In this document: one piece after another, positions 1-6,766 of the stretch
Numbering within the stretch: position 1 is the first letter of the stretch
Layout: every line of letters begins with the position of its first letter
Assembly: GCA_002408185.1 (NCBI GenBank)
Contig: DHQV01000053.1
Span: forward strand, 1,590 to 9,751
DNA length: 8,162 nucleotides
Reading direction: 5' to 3'
Origin: Deltaproteobacteria bacterium UBA5329
GTDB lineage: Bacteria > Desulfobacterota > Syntrophorhabdia > Syntrophorhabdales > Syntrophorhabdaceae
The notes under the pieces: generated by a model
The model's database searches: none
Told to the model about the DNA's origin: nothing
The model's input: the letters and a program-made list of their open reading frames with translations, nothing else
Position numbers and translations under genes: made by a program

Positions 1-234
1 ATGCAACCGGTAATGCAAAAGCTGCAACCTCAATCAACAGGGAATACAAAGACCGCATCTTTGCCCGGTAAAACAGCGGGGTCAGTTACAATTAATTATA
101 GCCCGACCATCAACTTAAGCGGCGAAATCGCCACAGCAAAAGACGACTTTATTGCATTGCTTAAACAACATAAAGACGAAATATTGAGATTAATTGAATC
201 AGCAAAAGTAAAAGAAGCAAGGGTGGCATACTGA
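1..234 (+). CDS. Phage tail tape measure protein, C-terminal end (partial)
   Basis: The frame is open from the first base and ends at TGA 232-234, giving 77 visible residues. Tape measure proteins set tail length and lie inside the tail tube. What is seen is the typical end of the P2-like family: a Gly/Ser/Thr-rich linker, a beta-type segment VTINYSPTINLSG (about residues 28-40), then an amphipathic helix FIALLKQHKDEILRLIE (about 50-66) and a basic end. The ATG at position 1 is probably internal, because family members run to many hundreds of residues and no ribosome binding site can be seen before it. The gene sits directly before gpU, as in other P2-like tails, and its TGA overlaps the gpU ATG by one base. 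A free-standing 77-residue protein is the alternative. The call rests on C-terminal pattern and position. Confidence 0.7.
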   Translation: MQPVMQKLQPQSTGNTKTASLPGKTAGSVTINYSPTINLSGEIATAKDDFIALLKQHKDEILRLIESAKVKEARVAY

Positions 235-740
235 TGTTTGCCCAACTCGGAGATATACAGTTCAACCTTATCACCTACTTCGACGGCCTGAACGCTTCAA
301 GAAGGATCGACTACGCAGAGCATGCAACAATTGAGGGAAAGCCAAAGCTACAGTATATAGGCGATGGGTTGGAAACAATTACTATCAAACTCAATTTTCA
401 TACGAGTTTCTGCAACCCGGCAAACGAAGTGAAAAAAATCAAAGATGCCGCGGCAAAACATGAAGCAATGCCCTTTGTACTGGGGAATGGTGTTTATAAA
501 GGCAATTATGTCATAGAGGAAATAAACGATGATATTCAGCAAACATTTAATGAGGGCACCCTCATTGCAATCGATGTCGAGACTAAATTGAAGGAATGGG
601 TCAAAGACAAGATAATAGGCACAAAGAAAGGAAAGTCGGGAAAAAAGAAAAAGATCAAAAAGAAAAACAATACGAAAACAAAAAAGAAAAAAACAAATAA
701 GGAATCCGTGTCTAAAAAGACAATCGTGAGGCAGTCATGA
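234..740 (+). CDS. U: P2 gpU-like tail terminator protein with lysine-rich C-terminal tail
   Basis: 168 residues. gpU-family proteins cap the head-proximal end of the tail tube. Residues 1-123 carry the family pattern: N-terminal MFAQLGDIQFNL, a central LETITIKLNFH strand, the segment AMPFVLGNGVYKGNYVIEEI, and IAIDVETKLKEWV at the end of the domain. Residues about 124-168 are a low-complexity basic extension, roughly half lysine, encoded by A-rich DNA (about 610-720). That tail is not part of the usual fold. P2 gpU is about 159 residues, so total length is close to normal. The start overlaps the tape measure stop (TGATG) and the TGA overlaps the gpX ATG by four bases (ATGA), so translation is probably coupled. 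Two A_AAA_AAG heptamers lie in the tail in the zero frame (see the separate feature). Family assignment is firm; the role of the tail is unknown. Confidence 0.9.
   Translation: MFAQLGDIQFNLITYFDGLNASRRIDYAEHATIEGKPKLQYIGDGLETITIKLNFHTSFCNPANEVKKIKDAAAKHEAMPFVLGNGVYKGNYVIEEINDDIQQTFNEGTLIAIDVETKLKEWVKDKIIGTKKGKSGKKKKIKKKNNTKTKKKKTNKESVSKKTIVRQS
641..686 (+). other. Two zero-frame A_AAA_AAG slippery heptamers in the gpU lysine tail
   Basis: AAAAAAG occurs at 641-647 and again at 680-686. In both cases the gpU reading frame divides it as A AAA AAG, the register that supports -1 frameshifting in bacterial dnaX-type sites. A run of seven A follows at 687-693. From either site the -1 frame meets TAA at 698-700 and would yield a 155-residue protein instead of 168. 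No strong downstream hairpin was seen in this A-rich stretch, so frameshifting or transcriptional slippage is only a possibility. Confidence 0.4.
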
Positions 741-955
741 GCGACTACTACGAGCACATTACAACAGAAGGCGAAAGGTGGGATGCCATAGCATATCAAT
801 ATTACGGGGATGCAACAATGTATGAACCGATAGTAGCTGCCAATCCGGATGTGCCCATTATCCCGATCCTGCCTTCCGGGATCAGGCTGATAGTCCCGGT
901 TATCGACACGACCGAGGCTATCCCCGCAGAGGAGCTGCCACCATGGAAAAGGTAA
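737..955 (+). CDS. X: P2 gpX-like tail protein (LysM-like)
   Basis: 72 residues, close to the roughly 67 of P2 gpX. The family is a small LysM-like tail protein thought to act at the tail tube or baseplate. The sequence shows the signature: a start of the form YYEHITTEGERWDAIAYQYYG, where LysM-type proteins have a G-(D/E)-T/R-x-D-x-I-A segment, then an asparagine-containing middle (AANPDV), and a proline-rich close with PSGIRLIVP. The ATG lies in the ATGA overlap with the gpU stop, and the end overlaps gpD by 13 bases. The order U-X-D is usual in P2-like tails of many proteobacterial prophages. It has no signal peptide and no membrane segment, as expected for a virion protein. Confidence 0.88.
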   Translation: MSDYYEHITTEGERWDAIAYQYYGDATMYEPIVAANPDVPIIPILPSGIRLIVPVIDTTEAIPAEELPPWKR

Positions 956-1923
956 GAACGCCGGTGTTTTTCATCGAATATGAGACCAAGGACATTACGG
1001 CGCACATCTCCCCCTTCGCGCTGTCCGTAACCTACACGGACCATGAACACGGAAAATCGGATGAGATAGACATCCAGATTGAAGACAGAGACCACCTTTG
1101 GAAATCCTCATGGTATCCGGCCAAAGGGGATGTGTTGAAGCTCAAAATCGGCTATGAAAGTGAGGGTCTGCTTCCGTGCGGAAGTTTTGAAATCGACGAG
1201 ATAGAGATGTCGAGCCCGCCCGATACGGTTTCTCTGAAAGGGCTGGGCACGAACATCAAGAAGGCGCTTCGACAGGAGAACACCACGGCCTATGAGAATA
1301 AGACGCTAAAAGCAATCGCCGAGGAGATAGCAGGCAAGCACGGTTTCACGCTGGTGGGCGAGGTAAAAGACATCCGGGTGAAACGTATCACACAAAAACA
1401 GGAGCGGGATCTTAGCTTCTTGAAAAGAATCGCTGAGGAATACGGCTATGTGTTCAAAATAGCCGATAACAAGCTGGTATTTTACGAAATAGGTAAGCTC
1501 GAATCGGCAAGCGCCGTCTATGCCGTCGACCGCAAGGATCTTCTGTCCTTTAACCTCAGAGATAAAACGCACAACATCTATAAAGCCTGCTTGATTTCCT
1601 ATCACGACCCGAAAAAGAAGGGCTTGATCACGCATACCGTCAGCGCTGACGGGATTGTAAAGGGCGATATCCTTAAGCTTAACGACCGGTGTGAGAACAA
1701 AGAGCAGGCCATCGTTAAGGCTACTGCAGCGCTCAAGGCCAAAAACGGGGGACAAATAGAAGGGTCCCTAACCGTCATCGGAAACCCTAAACTTGTGGCC
1801 GGATCGAATATCACGCTTACCGGTCTTTATACCCTGAACGGGATCTATCACATCCTTACATCAAAGCACGTCATTGAACGTTTGTCAGGATACAGGACAG
1901 AGCTGGAGGTGAAGCGTGTTTAA
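943..1923 (+). CDS. D: P2 gpD-like late control / tail hub protein
   Basis: 326 residues; P2 gpD is about 387. This family (phage late control gene D, related to T4 gp27 and VgrG N-termini) forms the trimeric hub that joins the tail tube to the spike. The N-terminal half holds a beta-barrel pattern (PVFFIEYETKDITAHISPF, then SVTYTDHEHGKSDEIDIQIEDRD, about residues 7-49) and GDVLKLKIGYES, a typical hub strand. The middle has the conserved helix-strand ERDLSFLKRIAEEYGYVFKI (about 153-172). The C-terminal part has GSLTVIGNPKLVAGSNITLTG followed by GIYHI, also typical. AGAGGAG at 928-934 precedes the ATG with good spacing and supports this start, which lies inside the end of gpX. The stop overlaps gpV by eight bases. 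In P2 the name reflects late-gene mutants, but the protein itself is structural. Confidence 0.92.
   Translation: MEKVRTPVFFIEYETKDITAHISPFALSVTYTDHEHGKSDEIDIQIEDRDHLWKSSWYPAKGDVLKLKIGYESEGLLPCGSFEIDEIEMSSPPDTVSLKGLGTNIKKALRQENTTAYENKTLKAIAEEIAGKHGFTLVGEVKDIRVKRITQKQERDLSFLKRIAEEYGYVFKIADNKLVFYEIGKLESASAVYAVDRKDLLSFNLRDKTHNIYKACLISYHDPKKKGLITHTVSADGIVKGDILKLNDRCENKEQAIVKATAALKAKNGGQIEGSLTVIGNPKLVAGSNITLTGLYTLNGIYHILTSKHVIERLSGYRTELEVKRV
1905..1912 (+). promoter_or_regulatory. Ribosome binding site fixing the GTG start of gpV
   Basis: GGAGGTGA lies inside the last codons of gpD, with its GGAGG core six bases before the GTG at 1916. It decides the gpV start. The next ATG in frame, at codon 10 of the protein, would cut into the first strand of the OB fold. 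Confidence 0.75.
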
Positions 1924-2488
1924 ACTGGGTATCGTTACGGCCATGGATGAAGCCAGAGCAATGGTTCGCGTCCGGTTTGACGACATGGACGGCGTTCTTT
2001 CTTACTGGTTGCCGGTTGTGCAGCACAAGACTCTTAAGGATAAAGCCTACTGGATGCCGGATGTGAATGAACACGTGGTATGTCTCCTTGATGAGAATGG
2101 CGAGGACGGTATAGTTCTCGGAGCGATTTATTCCGATGCCGATGCTGTGCCGGTAAGCAGCAAGGACAAGTGCCACATAACATTCGAGGATGGTTCGACC
2201 ATCGAATACGACCGCCAAAGCCACAAACTTTCGGCAGACATAAAGGGAGACATAAGCGTAAAGGCAACGAGCCGGTGCGACGTTGATTGTCAGAGTGACA
2301 TTTTTCTCAGAAGCACCACCAAGATCACAATTCAGGCACCAGCCTTGAGTATGAAGGGAGGAAGCCCGGCAGATGGGGTATTCGAAGGGAGTTTCCGCTT
2401 GGTGGGGAACCTGACTGTTGAGGGCAACATCAGTGCCACCGGCGACATCATAGACGGCGGTAACAATACCAACCATCACACCCACTGA
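1916..2488 (+). CDS. V: P2 gpV-like baseplate spike protein
   Basis: 190 residues; P2 gpV is 211. The trimer is the membrane-piercing needle below the gpD hub. Residues about 1-80 are the OB-fold domain (FKLGIVTAMDEARAMVRVRF, then SYWLPVVQ and GEDGIVLGAIYS). Residues about 85-150 alternate short strands rich in T, S, D and K (CHITFEDGSTIEYD, KGDISVKATSR, TTKITIQAPALSMKGG), as expected for the triple-stranded beta-helix. The C-terminus runs NLTVEGNISATGD, then IIDGGNN, and ends in NHHTH. The final HTH matches the HxH motif that binds iron at the spike tip in P2 gpV and phi92 gp138; iron binding here is inferred. The start is GTG, with a strong ribosome binding site inside gpD and an eight-base overlap with it. 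gpW follows after eight bases. Confidence 0.93.
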   Translation: MFKLGIVTAMDEARAMVRVRFDDMDGVLSYWLPVVQHKTLKDKAYWMPDVNEHVVCLLDENGEDGIVLGAIYSDADAVPVSSKDKCHITFEDGSTIEYDRQSHKLSADIKGDISVKATSRCDVDCQSDIFLRSTTKITIQAPALSMKGGSPADGVFEGSFRLVGNLTVEGNISATGDIIDGGNNTNHHTH

Positions 2489-2496
2489 GGACGGTA

Positions 2497-2859
2497 ATGA
2501 CGGTATCGATAAACGACATCAAATCGGCTGACTGGCAACCGAAACTTGGCGAGATCGGCTCTGTAGTGGAGAGCATTGAAGATATCAACCAGTGCATCAG
2601 GATTATCCTTGCCACACCGAAAGGCAGCGATCCTCATAGACCTGAGTTTGGCTCAGATATATGGAAATACGTCGACTATCCGGTCAAGGAGGCTATTCCG
2701 AACATTATACGGGAATCGGTTGACGCAATTAATGCCTGGGAGCAAAGAATCAATATTTCGAAGGTGAAAGCAGAGATAGTCGAAAGCACGATAGCCCTCC
2801 AGATTGAGTGGATGTTTAAGGACTCGGAGGAAACACAGTCTGTCGAGGTGACGGTATGA
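2497..2859 (+). CDS. W: P2 gpW / T4 gp25-like baseplate wedge protein
   Basis: 120 residues, near the 115 of P2 gpW. The family forms the inner wedge of the baseplate and starts sheath assembly. The sequence shows the family landmarks: an early helix with SVVESIEDINQCIRIILATPKGSDPHRPEFGSD (about residues 22-54 in total), where the RPEFGSD segment is the conserved core, then IWKYVDYP, a helix IPNIIRESVDAINAWEQRI and a final pair of strands with ALQIEWMF. GAGGA at 2487-2491 lies at the end of gpV and sets the ATG at 2497. The TGA overlaps the gpJ start in an ATGA. Confidence 0.93.
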   Translation: MTVSINDIKSADWQPKLGEIGSVVESIEDINQCIRIILATPKGSDPHRPEFGSDIWKYVDYPVKEAIPNIIRESVDAINAWEQRINISKVKAEIVESTIALQIEWMFKDSEETQSVEVTV

Positions 2860-3965
2860 GTCTTCCTGAACCATCCTTTATCGACCGCGACGCAATAACC
2901 ATTACACAGGAAATGATTCAGCACTATGAATTGATGACCGGGAAAACCCTCCAACCTGCCCAGGTGGAGAGATTGCTGATCGACCTTATCGCGTATAGAG
3001 AAATGCTTCTTCGCATAGGCATTCAAGAAGCCTCAAAACAGAATCTCGTGGAATACGCGGCATTTCCTATGCTCGATTATCTTGGTGAATTGGTGGGCGT
3101 GACCAGGCTGGCAGCTCAGAGCGCCACGGCGATCATGCGATTCATCCTTACGGAAGCCCAGACATTTGACGTACTGATCCCCGAAGGGACACAAATTGAG
3201 ACAAAGGACGGGAAATTCATCTTTGCAACTAAGGAAGCCGCTATGGTCGAGGCGGGCCAGATAAGCACCGAGATAGCTGCCGCCGAAGAAACAGGAGGCG
3301 CAGAGGCTAACGGCTATATCGCCGGTGAAATCAACGGAATCATAAATCCTATCGCATATGTCGCCTCTGCCGTGAATGTATCCGTAAGCATGGGGGGAAG
3401 CGAACAAGAAAGCGATGACAGGCTGAGGGCGCGGATAAAGGAAGCACCAGAGAGTTACAGCAACGCCGGATCAAAAGGCGCATACCGGTATCACGCGATG
3501 TCGGCTCATCAGGACATAGTTGATGTAGCGGTCGTGAGCCTGTCTCCCGGAACCGTGAACGTCTATCCGCTCACGAGCACGGGCAATCCTTCAGATACGA
3601 TGCTCTTTCTTGTTGGCGATGCTGTGAATGCAGAAAAGGTAAGGCCGCTCACCGATCTGGTGAATGTCCTTTCCCCGACGCAAGTCGATTTTACCATCGT
3701 CGCCAACGTAACCCTTTACGCCAGTGCCGATCCCGACTCGGCCAACACGCTGATCCAGACGGCCCTGAACTCTTACGCCAGTTCAATGAAATCGGCCCTC
3801 GGTAAGGATATTATTCGGACTCAGATCATTGCCCGCATTAACAGCGTTTACGGGGTCTATAAAACCGCGTTAATAAACCCAGCAGCAGACAGGGTCCTCG
3901 ATGAATACGAATGGGCAAATTGTTCGAACATAACAGTCAATATCGTGGGGGCCGTGCATGGCTGA
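2856..3965 (+). CDS. J: P2 gpJ-like baseplate wedge protein
   Basis: 369 residues, longer than P2 gpJ (about 302). Baseplate J-family proteins (related to T4 gp6 and Mu gp47) form the outer baseplate ring. The N-terminal part (about 30-100) holds helices and the segment AAFPMLDYLGELVGVTRL. A beta domain (about 104-180) includes LIPEGTQIETKDGKFIFAT, the usual strand pair, and GGAEANGYIAGEINGI. The family signature G-G-S-E-x-E-S-D-D-x-L-R-x-R-I is at about 180-194, followed by SNAGSKGAYRYHAMSA and DIVDVAV. The C-terminal part has VDFTIVANVTLYA and the helix-turn KDIIRTQIIARINSVYGVY. GAGGTGA at 2845-2851 supports the ATG. The start overlaps gpW by four bases and the stop overlaps gpI by eight. 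The extra length over P2 is not assigned to a single insert. Confidence 0.93.
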   Translation: MSLPEPSFIDRDAITITQEMIQHYELMTGKTLQPAQVERLLIDLIAYREMLLRIGIQEASKQNLVEYAAFPMLDYLGELVGVTRLAAQSATAIMRFILTEAQTFDVLIPEGTQIETKDGKFIFATKEAAMVEAGQISTEIAAAEETGGAEANGYIAGEINGIINPIAYVASAVNVSVSMGGSEQESDDRLRARIKEAPESYSNAGSKGAYRYHAMSAHQDIVDVAVVSLSPGTVNVYPLTSTGNPSDTMLFLVGDAVNAEKVRPLTDLVNVLSPTQVDFTIVANVTLYASADPDSANTLIQTALNSYASSMKSALGKDIIRTQIIARINSVYGVYKTALINPAADRVLDEYEWANCSNITVNIVGAVHG

Positions 3966-5421
3966 TAAACGGCTCATCCCCGCTGGAATCAGAGGTGTCA
4001 GCACCGAAGCCTTTAATGAACTGATCGACCGTATTGGTACCCTCGATCTCACGCCGATCCTCGTCTACATCATTGACAGTGTGAACTCCTCGGCTCTTCC
4101 GCACCTGGCTGAACAATTCCATGTCTCGGGCCGGGAAGGATGGTCGCTCGTATCGACTGAAGCAGAAAGACGCTCCCTCATCAAGCGCGCCATTGAACTG
4201 CATCGCTATAAAGGCACTCCTTGGGCTGTGAAACAGATGCTCGCGGTCATGGGATTCTCTGATACCGAGATCATCGAGTACCACCAGGCGCGGAATCGTT
4301 TTGTCGAGAACGGCGGCAAAGGACTGGACGGTGTGTGGAAGCTTGACGGCAGCGTGAAGTTGATCCCTTACTACGACATTGCCGGACTTCCGTACATGCA
4401 CCATTGGGCACAGTTTGTTGTCCGGATTAACCTCGCAAATGCGACACGGATCGGTTTTGATCGGGACATCAGGTTCGCCGTTGAATCGGCAAAGAACGTG
4501 CGGAGTTGGCCTCTCTATTTATTCTGGATGGCTATGGATATGCAGATAGAGCCGCGTCATTATTACGTGCTCTATCTCGATAAATGCGTAGAGCAGCAAT
4601 TCCCGTGGGACGTAAACCGCGTGGACGGATCATGGAAGATAGGGATCGATGACAGAGTTGCCCGTCTCGGGGAGTTAAGCCTCGATGGGTCCTGGCGATT
4701 GCCGGAAATGATTCCCGGCATTGCCCACAGAAACCTCTATAATGGAATCATTTCGACAGAAAAGTTTCTTCATAAGACAACAGAAATGTACAGGGATGTA
4801 TACGTCCGGGTCGGGGAGACTAAAGCCAGACTGGACGGCGGATGGGCTGTGGGGAAAAACGATATCACCACCATGTCGGGCACATCGTTGCTCAAGAACG
4901 TGGAATCTGACGGGAGGCCCTCATGGGACGTAACGGAATCCCTTGCCTTTGATCTCTCGTATCCCACCTCACCGGTAAAACTTTGCGGTATCAGGAAACT
5001 GACCCGACATCTCAGGCTGGATGGAAGCTGGGGGTTGAATACTTCGGCACTGCCTCTAAGGCTTGGGCAGTTTGGCCTCAAAAGGGAAAAGCCGGTAAAA
5101 ACCGACATGGACATAACAGCGTCAAGCACATGCGCCATGGGTATCCTCAAACGACTCAACTGCTATAGGAAACTCGGTATGTACCGGGCAAACAAAAGAC
5201 TCGACAGCACGTGGAGTGTATCAGCCCACCACAAATTGGACGGTTCTTGGATTGTAGACGGGTCCAAACAGCTTTCCGCACCCACGATAGGCCAAGTAAC
5301 GCTGAAACTTGATGGAGGTTGGGGCATAGGTCCCGTGATCGATCAGAAGCTTAACGGCGCATGGAAGATTGGCCAGGGGCAAGGGGCTTTCATCGATATA
5401 GAAATCAGAAAGGCGGCATAA
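3958..5421 (+). CDS. I: P2 gpI-like baseplate protein with long LDGSW-repeat extension
   Basis: 487 residues, against about 176 for P2 gpI, so the protein is nearly three times the usual length. gpI forms part of the baseplate and helps dock the tail fibre. The family region is residues 1-about 200: an early DRIGTLDLTPILVYIIDSV, LAEQFHVSG with a Trp at 62, the RRSLIKRAIELHRYKGTPW segment (about 71-89), and the VKQMLAVMGF helix; the interval 120-135 already has two repeat units. From about 200 to 480 the protein carries degenerate copies of (R/K)(L/V)DG(S/G)W separated by 6-99 residues, and ends in a glycine-rich segment. No catalytic motif or membrane segment is seen. The gene overlaps gpJ by eight bases and is the last of the tightly coupled block. 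The extension probably replaces or presents fibres; that is inference. Confidence 0.88.
   Translation: MADKRLIPAGIRGVSTEAFNELIDRIGTLDLTPILVYIIDSVNSSALPHLAEQFHVSGREGWSLVSTEAERRSLIKRAIELHRYKGTPWAVKQMLAVMGFSDTEIIEYHQARNRFVENGGKGLDGVWKLDGSVKLIPYYDIAGLPYMHHWAQFVVRINLANATRIGFDRDIRFAVESAKNVRSWPLYLFWMAMDMQIEPRHYYVLYLDKCVEQQFPWDVNRVDGSWKIGIDDRVARLGELSLDGSWRLPEMIPGIAHRNLYNGIISTEKFLHKTTEMYRDVYVRVGETKARLDGGWAVGKNDITTMSGTSLLKNVESDGRPSWDVTESLAFDLSYPTSPVKLCGIRKLTRHLRLDGSWGLNTSALPLRLGQFGLKREKPVKTDMDITASSTCAMGILKRLNCYRKLGMYRANKRLDSTWSVSAHHKLDGSWIVDGSKQLSAPTIGQVTLKLDGGWGIGPVIDQKLNGAWKIGQGQGAFIDIEIRKAA
4324..5364 (+). repeat. Degenerate LDGSW pentapeptide repeat array within gpI
   Basis: Copies by gpI residue: LDGVW 123, LDGSV 129, VDGSW 222, LDGSW 242, LDGGW 292, LDGSW 354, LDSTW 415, LDGSW 427, VDGSK 433, LDGGW 451 and LNGAW 465. 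A basic residue often comes just before, and a K/R/A/G plus I/L/V pair just after the Trp (for example WKI, WRL, WAV). The copies use different codons (gtggacggatcatgg, ctcgatgggtcctgg, ctggatggaagctgg, ttggacggttcttgg), so the repeat is conserved at the protein level and is not a recent DNA duplication. Spacings are irregular: 6, 93, 20, 50, 62, 61, 12, 6, 18 and 14 residues. Confidence 0.85.
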
Positions 5422-5429
5422 GGAGGTGA
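5421..5429 (+). promoter_or_regulatory. Extended Shine-Dalgarno before the tail-collar-like gene
   Basis: AGGAGGTGA is complementary to the 16S rRNA 3' end over nine bases. It begins on the last base of the gpI stop codon and lies seven bases before the ATG at 5437. Comparable strong sites occur before the next three genes, at 5821-5828, 6755-6761 and 7117-7123. The tightly overlapped genes upstream mostly have weaker or embedded sites. Confidence 0.7.
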
Positions 5430-5436
5430 CTGCATT

Positions 5437-5817
5437 ATGAGCGAGGCGACAACGACAAATGATTTCAGAAGGAGACTGGCAAGACACTTTTATGACAATT
5501 CTTCGCTGCCCAAGGCGGCTATTATGGCCTTCGGCGACGGCGGACACAACCAGGACGGTACCTCAAAGACGCCTAATCCAAATCAGACGCAACTCCAGCA
5601 TGAGGTACTGAGAAAAACACTCACGTCCGTCACACAGGAGGATCTGTATTCGGTGACAGGTAAAGGAACTATCAGCAAGCCAGAAGCCGTAGGAGTTTCA
5701 CTGTCGGAAGCCGGACTTCTTGACGAGGCAGGAAATCTGATGGGATTCAAGAATTTTGCACCGAAGATCAAGGAGTCGGACGAAACATATGAAATCAGCA
5801 TTAAGCTGAAATTCTAA
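5437..5817 (+). CDS. Tail-collar / fibre N-domain-like protein
   Basis: 126 residues. The pattern resembles the N-terminal domain of phage tail-collar fibre proteins (P2 gpH type): a helix with DFRRRLARHFYDNSSLPKA, the glycine-rich IMAFGDGGHNQDGT (about residues 30-43), then PNQTQLQHEVLRKTL, and a region KPEAVGVSLSEAGLLDEAGNLMGF followed by strands KNFAPKIKESDETYEISIKLKF. In fibre proteins this domain anchors the fibre to the baseplate. Here it stands alone, with no shaft or tip, so the fibre body may be the next gene, or the protein may be a separate connector. A nine-base Shine-Dalgarno precedes the ATG. The gene lies between gpI and the coiled-coil fibre gene, the place of gpH in P2. The family match is by pattern memory and moderate in strength. 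Confidence 0.65.
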   Translation: MSEATTTNDFRRRLARHFYDNSSLPKAAIMAFGDGGHNQDGTSKTPNPNQTQLQHEVLRKTLTSVTQEDLYSVTGKGTISKPEAVGVSLSEAGLLDEAGNLMGFKNFAPKIKESDETYEISIKLKF

Positions 5818-5833
5818 GCAGAGGAGGTAGAAT

Positions 5834-6754
5834 ATGTCATTACCACACGCCAATATCACGCCTATACCCGATACTCAGCCGGACGCGGTTCCGTCTTTGT
5901 GGAACGCGAGATACAGCGAGATCGATGAAAACTTTGTCAACCATGAGGGGCGCGTCGCTGCCACTGAAGCCGAGGTCAGCGCTGCGAGAGGGGGCAAGGC
6001 TAACCTCGATGCGAGATTTGATGAACTTGAAGGAAACGTCGAGGGCCTGAATCCCGACATGCAGAACATGATGAATGCGGTACTCATGCAGGCGGTTGAC
6101 CTGGCTGGACTTGGCAATAAGGAGTTGGCCAAGACCCTGAAGCAAAGGCTGCAGACGGGTCAGGCGACAGTGTTCAACAGGGGAGTTGTCAACGGTTGCA
6201 CAGTCTCAAAATCATCGAATGCGACCAGAAACCTGAATCTCGCGTCGGGAAGTACTTTTATGCACGGACGCATTTTGCCTGCGGCAGAGGCCCTAAACAG
6301 TGCGGCCGTTCCGGCGAACTCGGGCAGCGTAGGCGCTGACTGCTATTCTTATCTCTGGATAGACGGATCGGGAGCCATACAGCATGACTGCACCGCACTT
6401 GGTGCAGTGGTACCATCCGGGGGACTGGCGCTTTACAGGATCACAGTCCCAGCGGGTAATAACGAGCAAAACGATCCTTACCTTGCAAATTGCACTCTGA
6501 CAGATGTCAGGAGGGTCGAGTCGGGATATCCCATGATCTTTTTGAATGCTCCTTTCATTTATGTCCCTCTGCCATACGACGTCCTGGACGGAGACTATAA
6601 TGTCGATCTCGATGTGGAAAGCTTTGAGGGGTCCGGATTCCAGATGGGGTATGTCTATGTGGCGGATCGCCTGCGAAACGGATTCAAGATTTGCATGAAC
6701 GGAACTGCTGACACTATTCTGGTCCGATGGACCATGAAGAAATTGAGCCTATAG
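5834..6754 (+). CDS. Phage tail fibre protein with N-terminal coiled coil
   Basis: 306 residues. Residues 1-24 are proline-rich and extended (ITPIPDTQPDAVPSLWN). Residues about 25-85 are predicted helical, with acidic and hydrophobic spacing typical of a trimeric coiled coil (RYSEIDENF, then TEAEVSA and LDARFDELEGNVEGL). After a helical stretch to about 107, the rest is beta-rich, starting at ATVFNRGVVNGCTVSKSSNATRNLNLASG (29 residues) with repeated G, N, S and T. It ends in GFKICMNGTADTILVRWTMKKLSL, which resembles the last strands of fibre and receptor-binding tips. No signal peptide, protease or chaperone domain was recognised. GAGGAGGT at 5821-5828 supports the ATG. Position after gpI and the collar-like gene, and before the lectin-fold protein, supports a fibre or adaptor role. 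The exact receptor is unknown. Confidence 0.65.
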   Translation: MSLPHANITPIPDTQPDAVPSLWNARYSEIDENFVNHEGRVAATEAEVSAARGGKANLDARFDELEGNVEGLNPDMQNMMNAVLMQAVDLAGLGNKELAKTLKQRLQTGQATVFNRGVVNGCTVSKSSNATRNLNLASGSTFMHGRILPAAEALNSAAVPANSGSVGADCYSYLWIDGSGAIQHDCTALGAVVPSGGLALYRITVPAGNNEQNDPYLANCTLTDVRRVESGYPMIFLNAPFIYVPLPYDVLDGDYNVDLDVESFEGSGFQMGYVYVADRLRNGFKICMNGTADTILVRWTMKKLSL

Positions 6755-6766
6755 GGAGGTGTAACC

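Noticed and set aside
536..799. An 87-codon - strand frame rich in phenylalanine that looks like a membrane segment
   Set aside because: The phenylalanine run is simply the complement of the A-rich lysine codons of gpU.
1871..2485. A 204-codon open frame on the - strand across gpV
   Set aside because: It lies wholly opposite a firm gpV gene, its product has no recognisable pattern, and no ribosome binding site or promoter was seen. It is a shadow of the coding strand.
6388..6407. A 7-base inverted repeat (ctgcacc / ggtgcag, loop of 6) inside the fibre gene
   Set aside because: It has no following T run, lies in the middle of a gene, and can occur by chance at this length. It is not a terminator or a DGR hairpin.
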